A stretch of 10,632 nucleotides of DNA from Bog-366 sp964501985 (GTDB taxonomy: Bacteria; Acidobacteriota; Terriglobia; UBA7540): positions 1-10,632 of the forward strand of contig CAZCVY010000235.1 of assembly GCA_964501985.1 (NCBI GenBank), read 5' to 3'. Of the stretch, positions 6,758-10,632 are shown piece after piece. The notes beneath the pieces are model-generated. The model made no database searches, was not told the origin of the DNA, and saw only the letters and a list, made by a program, of their open reading frames with translations. The position numbers were made by a program, and so were the translations under genes. Position 1 is the stretch's first letter; every line of letters starts with the position of its first letter.

Positions 6758-6818
6758 AAAGGGTCGGTTACTTCAGCGGGCACCTCGAGTCCACCGTAAG
6801 AAAGAGCGGATCGTCAAG

Positions 6819-7175
6819 TTGAAACGCTGGAAAAAGCTACGTCACCAGACCTGGGTTCGCGCCCTGATCGTGGGCGTCCTACTCGCCGGCGAAATCCACG
6901 TCTACTCTGCCGAAATCTTTCACGACCATAACGGCGGAGTTGCCAGCGTCGGCCAGTTTGAGCGCAAGGGTGCAACATCCTTGCAAGCCGCCCAGGAACT
7001 CACCCCTCTCTGCCCTCTGTGCCAGATCGTGCGGAGCAGTTCCGTCCGTCCCGCGGTCCAGTCGGTTATTCAGCGACCGCACCGGGAATCCACTTTTCAA
7101 CCTCTAGCTCGTCGGGCACGCATTTCTTCCAATTTCACGCCATCGCTTCTCGCCCGCGGTCCTCCTCTCTCCTGA
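6819..7175 (+). CDS. Small membrane-anchored CPxC protein B, paralog of the 3458-3808 gene
   Basis: 118 residues from a TTG start with a poor ribosome-binding site; no better in-frame start is seen. Function unknown. A basic N-terminus leads into a hydrophobic anchor (about 12-24, WVRALIVGVLLAG). Then come His-rich EIHVYSAEIFHDHNGG (25-40), the pair C65-P-L-C68 in CPLCQIVRSSSVRPA, and the C-terminal end ARGPPLS. Protein A has matching features in the same order and spacing: HxH after the anchor, CPxCQIV at 63-69, SSVxPA, and RxPPL[ST] as the very end. The middle parts are dissimilar. Only 60 bases separate it from the TonB receptor gene, so the two are probably co-transcribed. A periplasm-facing metal-binding or metal-delivery role fits His, Cys and context (inference). 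Distant similarity to DUF2946-type proteins should be tested. Confidence 0.7.
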   Translation: MKRWKKLRHQTWVRALIVGVLLAGEIHVYSAEIFHDHNGGVASVGQFERKGATSLQAAQELTPLCPLCQIVRSSSVRPAVQSVIQRPHRESTFQPLARRARISSNFTPSLLARGPPLS

Positions 7176-7235
7176 AGGTTTTGCCTCATTCCAATTCGAA
7201 GCAAAAATTCTCATGAGCCTCATGGAGGAGACTAT

Positions 7236-10037
7236 ATGCTGGGTAGGCGTACATCGTTATATATTCTGGTTTTATCACTTGGGATCAGCGCTCTTCCCCC
7301 GCGGGTATTCGCGGGGAGCTCCGGGGGGGCAGGCACAATTTCGGGCACGGTGAAAGATCCGTCGGGCGCGGTGGTTCCCGGGGCCACGGTGACCATCCAC
7401 AATCCTGTGAGCGGTTACGAGCGCACCGCCTCCACGGATGCCTCGGGGAGCTTTACTTTCAGCAACATTCCTTTCAATCCCTATCACCTCAGTATTACCG
7501 ACGCGGGGTTCAATCCGTTTACCCAGGATGTCGACCTCAACTCCACGGTTCCCGTCAATCTCAACATCACCCTGGAGTTGGCTGGTGGCAAGACGTCGGT
7601 GACGGTGACGACTGAAGCTTCCGATTTAATCGAGGTTGATCCTACGGCCCATACGGACGTCGATCGATCCCTGATCGAAAGGCTTCCGCTTGAAAGTCAA
7701 TCATCCTCACTGAGTTCCCTGGTCACGCTGTCCTCACCGGGAATCGCGGCCGACTCGAATGGTCTCTTTCACGGACTCGGAGATCATGCGTCAAACTCCT
7801 TTTCCATCGATGACCAGCCGATCACCGATCAACAGAGCAAAGTCTTCTCCAATCAGCTTCCGGAAGATGCAGTGCAATCGCTAGAGGTCATCGACGGGGC
7901 CCCTCCGGCGGAGTTCGGGGGTAAAACCAGCGTAGTCATCGTGGCGACCACACGCTCAGGCCTGGGAGAGACAACCCCTCACGGACAAGTGACCGCCTCC
8001 TATGGATCCTTTGGCAGTGCGAATGGTGGATTCAATCTTGGCTACGGAGGAAAAAACTGGGGTAATTTCATTTCCGCCAGCGGGCTAAACACCAGCCGAT
8101 TCCTTGATGGGCCGGAACATGACGTCATGCACGACCGGGGAAATGAAGAGAATCTCTTCGACCGGTTCGACTATAAGCCCACGGAAAAGGACACGTTCAG
8201 CTTGAACTTCCAGTTTACCCGCTCCTGGTTCCAGACACCCAATTCCTACGACGCCCAGGACGCGACGGCGTGGTCAGGACTCGTAGTCGACAACGGAGGT
8301 TTGAACCCCGACGGCAATCTGGTAGGATCCACCGACCAACGGTCTCAAATTAAGACCATCAACGTTGCACCCACCTGGACGCGCCTGATCAATAACCACG
8401 TTGTGTTCACATTGGGAGGCTGGATGCGCCGCGATGGGTACAACTACTACCCGAGCGACGATCCTTTCGCTGACCTTCAACCCGATCTTCAGCGCCAGAG
8501 CATTGGCCAGGATCGAACGCTGACGAATGCCGGCGGTCGCGCCGAAGTTTCTTATGTGAAAGGCGTCAATAACATCAAGACGGGAGTGGTGTTTCAGCAC
8601 ACCTTCCTAAAGGAAGACGACAGCTTTGGAGTGATCGATCCCACCGCCAATGCGCCGTGTCTGTTTACTCCCAACGGGTTTCCTGATACAAACCCGGGTT
8701 TGACGAATCCGGCGGATTGCAGCGCTCCATTCCTTGAGACCAATCCGAGTTTTATCCCCATCCTGGGCTGTTACGACCTTACTCGAACGGGTTCACTACC
8801 AGGCTCTGACGGTTGCCCGAGTTCAACGAGCGGCCTGTACGCCTACAACGTTCACTCCGACATCAAAGAGGTGGCCCTCTTTGCCCAGGATTCCATCACG
8901 TACCACAACTGGAACTTTAACCTGGGGATCCGCGGCGACTTTTATAATGGCATTTCGATTGCTCGCCAGGCGGAGCCCCGCGTGGGCGGCGCTTACAACA
9001 TCAAGAAAACCAACACGGTAATTCGGGCGTCTTATGCTCGCACCATGGAAACGCCGTTCAACGAGAACCTGATCCTGGCGAGCAACGGATGCGCCGATCC
9101 CGTGATCAACGCGATCATGTCGTCGACCATCGCTCCTTGTGTCACCACAACTCCGCTCTCCCCCGGTACCCGCAATGAGCTCCACGCAGGTCTTCAGCAA
9201 GCGTTCAGCAAGTACTTGGTGGTCGATGGCGAATATATCTGGAAGTACACGCAGAGAGCCTTTGACTTTAGCATTCTGGGCAATTCACCGATCACCTTTC
9301 CCATCGAGTGGGACAAATCGAAAATCCCCGGATATGCCCTCCGTGCCAGCGTCCCGAACACGCATGGATTTACGGCGTATGTCGTAATGTCGAGCGTGGC
9401 GGCGCGATTCTTTGAGCCACAAGTCAGCGGCATCGGCTCGACGCCGGCCTCGCATTGCCCGACGGCCACGGGGTGCGAAGTGTTCCGCATCGACCACGAC
9501 GAGCACTTCAATGAGACGACTCACTTGCAATATCAGCCGTTTAAGCGGGGACCGTGGGTAGGCTTCAACTGGCGCTACGACAGCGGTCTGGTGGCGGGTC
9601 CCGTGCCGTGCGCAGGAGGAAATTGCGCCAATGGGCCGAACGGCACCGACTCGATCGTGGATGCCTCGATTATCACCCCGGACCAACAGTTCCAGGCTGG
9701 GCTATCTTGCAATGGCGTATTCGCGACACCTACCACTCCAATCAGCCCCAATAGCATCTGCCCGGCGAGCGAGTACGCTTCCAAGTATGTGAAGATTCCG
9801 GCGGCAGGCACGGAAAACGACGATCACAACCCACCCCGCATCGCCCCCCGTAACCTGTTTGACCTTTCGGTGGGCGAAGACAACATCTTTAACGGGGACA
9901 AACGCAAGTGGAGCATCCGCTTGACGGCAGTCAACCTTATGAATAAAGAGGCGCTCTACAATTTCATTTCAACGTTCAGCGGTACCCACTATGTGTCGCC
10001 GCGAGCCCTCACGGCGGAAATAGGGTTTCACTTCTAA
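7236..10037 (+). CDS. Oar-like TonB-dependent outer-membrane receptor with N-terminal CarboxypepD_reg domain
   Basis: 933 residues, a little short for this class. It has a Sec signal peptide (cleavage likely after VFA, about 26). A carboxypeptidase-regulatory-like domain (about 33-115) starts GTISGTVKDPSGAVVPGA and contains the ASTDASGSFTFSNIP turn. A plug domain (about 120-245) includes HGLGDHASNSFSIDDQPITD and QSLEVIDGAPPAEFGGK. A long beta-barrel ends in the aromatic C-terminus EIGFHF, the usual outer-membrane assembly signal. Predicted outer loops contain cysteine pairs (about 475-530) and a local IDHDEHF cluster (H754, H757) that may be just a family feature. GGAGGAG lies 5 bases before the ATG. 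These receptors bind ligands outside and import them with TonB energy. Its place behind a metal-export cluster and a paralog of the efflux-linked small protein suggests a metal or metallophore substrate, unproven. Confidence 0.9.
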   Translation: MLGRRTSLYILVLSLGISALPPRVFAGSSGGAGTISGTVKDPSGAVVPGATVTIHNPVSGYERTASTDASGSFTFSNIPFNPYHLSITDAGFNPFTQDVDLNSTVPVNLNITLELAGGKTSVTVTTEASDLIEVDPTAHTDVDRSLIERLPLESQSSSLSSLVTLSSPGIAADSNGLFHGLGDHASNSFSIDDQPITDQQSKVFSNQLPEDAVQSLEVIDGAPPAEFGGKTSVVIVATTRSGLGETTPHGQVTASYGSFGSANGGFNLGYGGKNWGNFISASGLNTSRFLDGPEHDVMHDRGNEENLFDRFDYKPTEKDTFSLNFQFTRSWFQTPNSYDAQDATAWSGLVVDNGGLNPDGNLVGSTDQRSQIKTINVAPTWTRLINNHVVFTLGGWMRRDGYNYYPSDDPFADLQPDLQRQSIGQDRTLTNAGGRAEVSYVKGVNNIKTGVVFQHTFLKEDDSFGVIDPTANAPCLFTPNGFPDTNPGLTNPADCSAPFLETNPSFIPILGCYDLTRTGSLPGSDGCPSSTSGLYAYNVHSDIKEVALFAQDSITYHNWNFNLGIRGDFYNGISIARQAEPRVGGAYNIKKTNTVIRASYARTMETPFNENLILASNGCADPVINAIMSSTIAPCVTTTPLSPGTRNELHAGLQQAFSKYLVVDGEYIWKYTQRAFDFSILGNSPITFPIEWDKSKIPGYALRASVPNTHGFTAYVVMSSVAARFFEPQVSGIGSTPASHCPTATGCEVFRIDHDEHFNETTHLQYQPFKRGPWVGFNWRYDSGLVAGPVPCAGGNCANGPNGTDSIVDASIITPDQQFQAGLSCNGVFATPTTPISPNSICPASEYASKYVKIPAAGTENDDHNPPRIAPRNLFDLSVGEDNIFNGDKRKWSIRLTAVNLMNKEALYNFISTFSGTHYVSPRALTAEIGFHF

Positions 10038-10056
10038 CCTCAGCTAGCCCTCTAGG

Positions 10057-10097
10057 CAGGCCCCGGAACGGACAGATTTCCTGTCCGCCGGGGCCTG
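10057..10097 (+). terminator. Strong hairpin after the TonB receptor
   Basis: CAGGCCCCGG (10057-10066) pairs with CCGGGGCCTG (10088-10097), and CGGACAG (10069-10075) pairs with CTGTCCG (10081-10087). This makes a 17-bp stem with a 2-base AA bulge and a 5-base ATTTC loop. It begins 19 bases after the stop codon. The following U-tract is poor (TTCCGCTTT), so it may act as a weak terminator or a 3'-end stabiliser. Confidence 0.65.
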
Positions 10098-10403
10098 TTC
10101 CGCTTTCAAGGGCCTCACGCTGCGGTTCCGCTCTTCGGCTCTGCCCCCGTGAGCGCCGACGTGCCATACGCGACCATGGTCCTGTCCTTGCGGGAACCAG
10201 CGGTTCCTCCGCCACTGCCCTCCAGGGCATTCGATTTGGAGTTGCATCAGCTCTAAGAAATGCGGCAAAATGTCCTCAGCCACTTTCGTAGTTTGGGGAA
10301 CGTCGGAATCCGTCAGTTCGGTAATCGAAGGCGATATCTTGAACTTCCCAGGGCCCTGCCCCCGGCCGATGCATAAGGGTGGATGCCCGTTCCGGAGGTA
10401 GCC
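10098..10403. other. Intergenic stretch without a confident gene
   Basis: No supported gene on either strand. There is a small inverted repeat, GGAACC/GGTTCC, around 10192-10206. On the minus strand one frame stays open from about 10450 to 10044, with protein-like text between about 10230 and 10360 (for example VAEDILPHFLELMQLQIECP). The first plausible start is a GTG at 10283, so this could be a gene remnant or chance. Confidence 0.4.
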
Positions 10404-10632
10404 ATGATCACAAAGCGCGCCATTCTCACCATTCTTGTCATTTTCACCTTGGCCTTAGTCTCGGTGCCCTGCTGGGCAGGGGACAATACCGTGTCGGACG
10501 AGGAGATCGATAAGCTCTTGCAGTGGATGAACGAATTTCAAAACGAGCAAAACAGCCAAAACAACCAGAACAACCCACAATCAGGATGGAGCAAAGGATA
10601 TCTTGACCCGAAGACAGGCTGGTTTTGGCCGG
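10404..10632 (+). CDS. Secreted Asn/Gln-rich protein, N-terminal part
   Basis: 76 codons are visible before the right edge. The start ATG has a good ribosome-binding site (CGGAGG, about 5 bases away). A clear Sec signal peptide (MITKRAILTILVIFTLALVS, cleavage likely after CWA25) leads to a short acidic helix-like stretch (SDEEIDKLLQWMNEF) and then an Asn/Gln-rich linker (about 44-59). The visible part ends in an aromatic segment, GWSKGYLDPKTGWFWP. I do not recognise the family. The gene follows the receptor hairpin and a 366-base gap, so it is probably a separate unit and need not belong to the metal island. Confidence 0.75.
   Translation, partial: MITKRAILTILVIFTLALVSVPCWAGDNTVSDEEIDKLLQWMNEFQNEQNSQNNQNNPQSGWSKGYLDPKTGWFWP

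Noticed and set aside
9486..9533. His/Asp cluster (IDHDEHF) in the receptor as a specific metal site
   Set aside because: Similar charged motifs appear to be common in this receptor class, so it cannot be taken as evidence of metal specificity.
1..10632. Mobile element, CRISPR array, tRNA or rRNA
   Set aside because: No transposase motif, terminal inverted repeats, regular spaced repeats or RNA-gene signatures were seen. The only direct duplication is the regulator unit.

Overview
The window (about 58-60% GC by eye) looks like chromosomal DNA from a soil-type Acidobacteriota bacterium or a close relative. The best evidence is the large Oar-like TonB-dependent receptor with an N-terminal carboxypeptidase-regulatory domain, a type that is heavily expanded in that phylum. 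This placement is inference. Nearly all genes belong to one transition-metal homeostasis island built around a divergent promoter near 3.85 kb.

Minus strand, reading leftward from 3808: a small membrane-anchored CPxC protein (3458-3808), an outer-membrane factor (CzcC-like, 2042-3355), a periplasmic adaptor (CzcB-like, 786-2045, ATGA overlap with czcC), and the N-terminal third or less of an HME-RND permease (CzcA/CusA-like, 713 to the left edge). Together they would form a tripartite exporter that moves metal from the periplasm and cytoplasm out of the cell.

Plus strand, reading rightward from 3899: a CsoR-family repressor with the four RcnR nickel/cobalt ligands (H3, C35, H60, H64); a second, diverged copy of the same operator-plus-regulator unit that is broken by a one-base insertion and has lost its stop codon; a P1B-type ATPase with intact catalytic motifs but no CPx metal motif (G-A-C instead); a second small CPxC protein paralogous to the first (6819-7175); and a 933-aa TonB-dependent receptor (7236-10037) followed by a strong hairpin. 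After a 366-base gap a secreted Asn/Gln-rich protein begins (10404 to the right edge).

The proposed logic is that the repressor binds a perfect 13-3-13 palindrome between the divergent transcription units and controls both export branches, namely the RND system and the P-type ATPase. A receptor branch may be linked downstream. Each envelope module, the RND exporter and the TonB receptor, is preceded by one copy of the same uncharacterised CPxCQIV small protein. That pairing is the most promising undescribed element here. The metal (Ni/Co favoured by the regulator) and the direction of receptor transport are inferences. No tRNA, rRNA, CRISPR or insertion sequence was seen.
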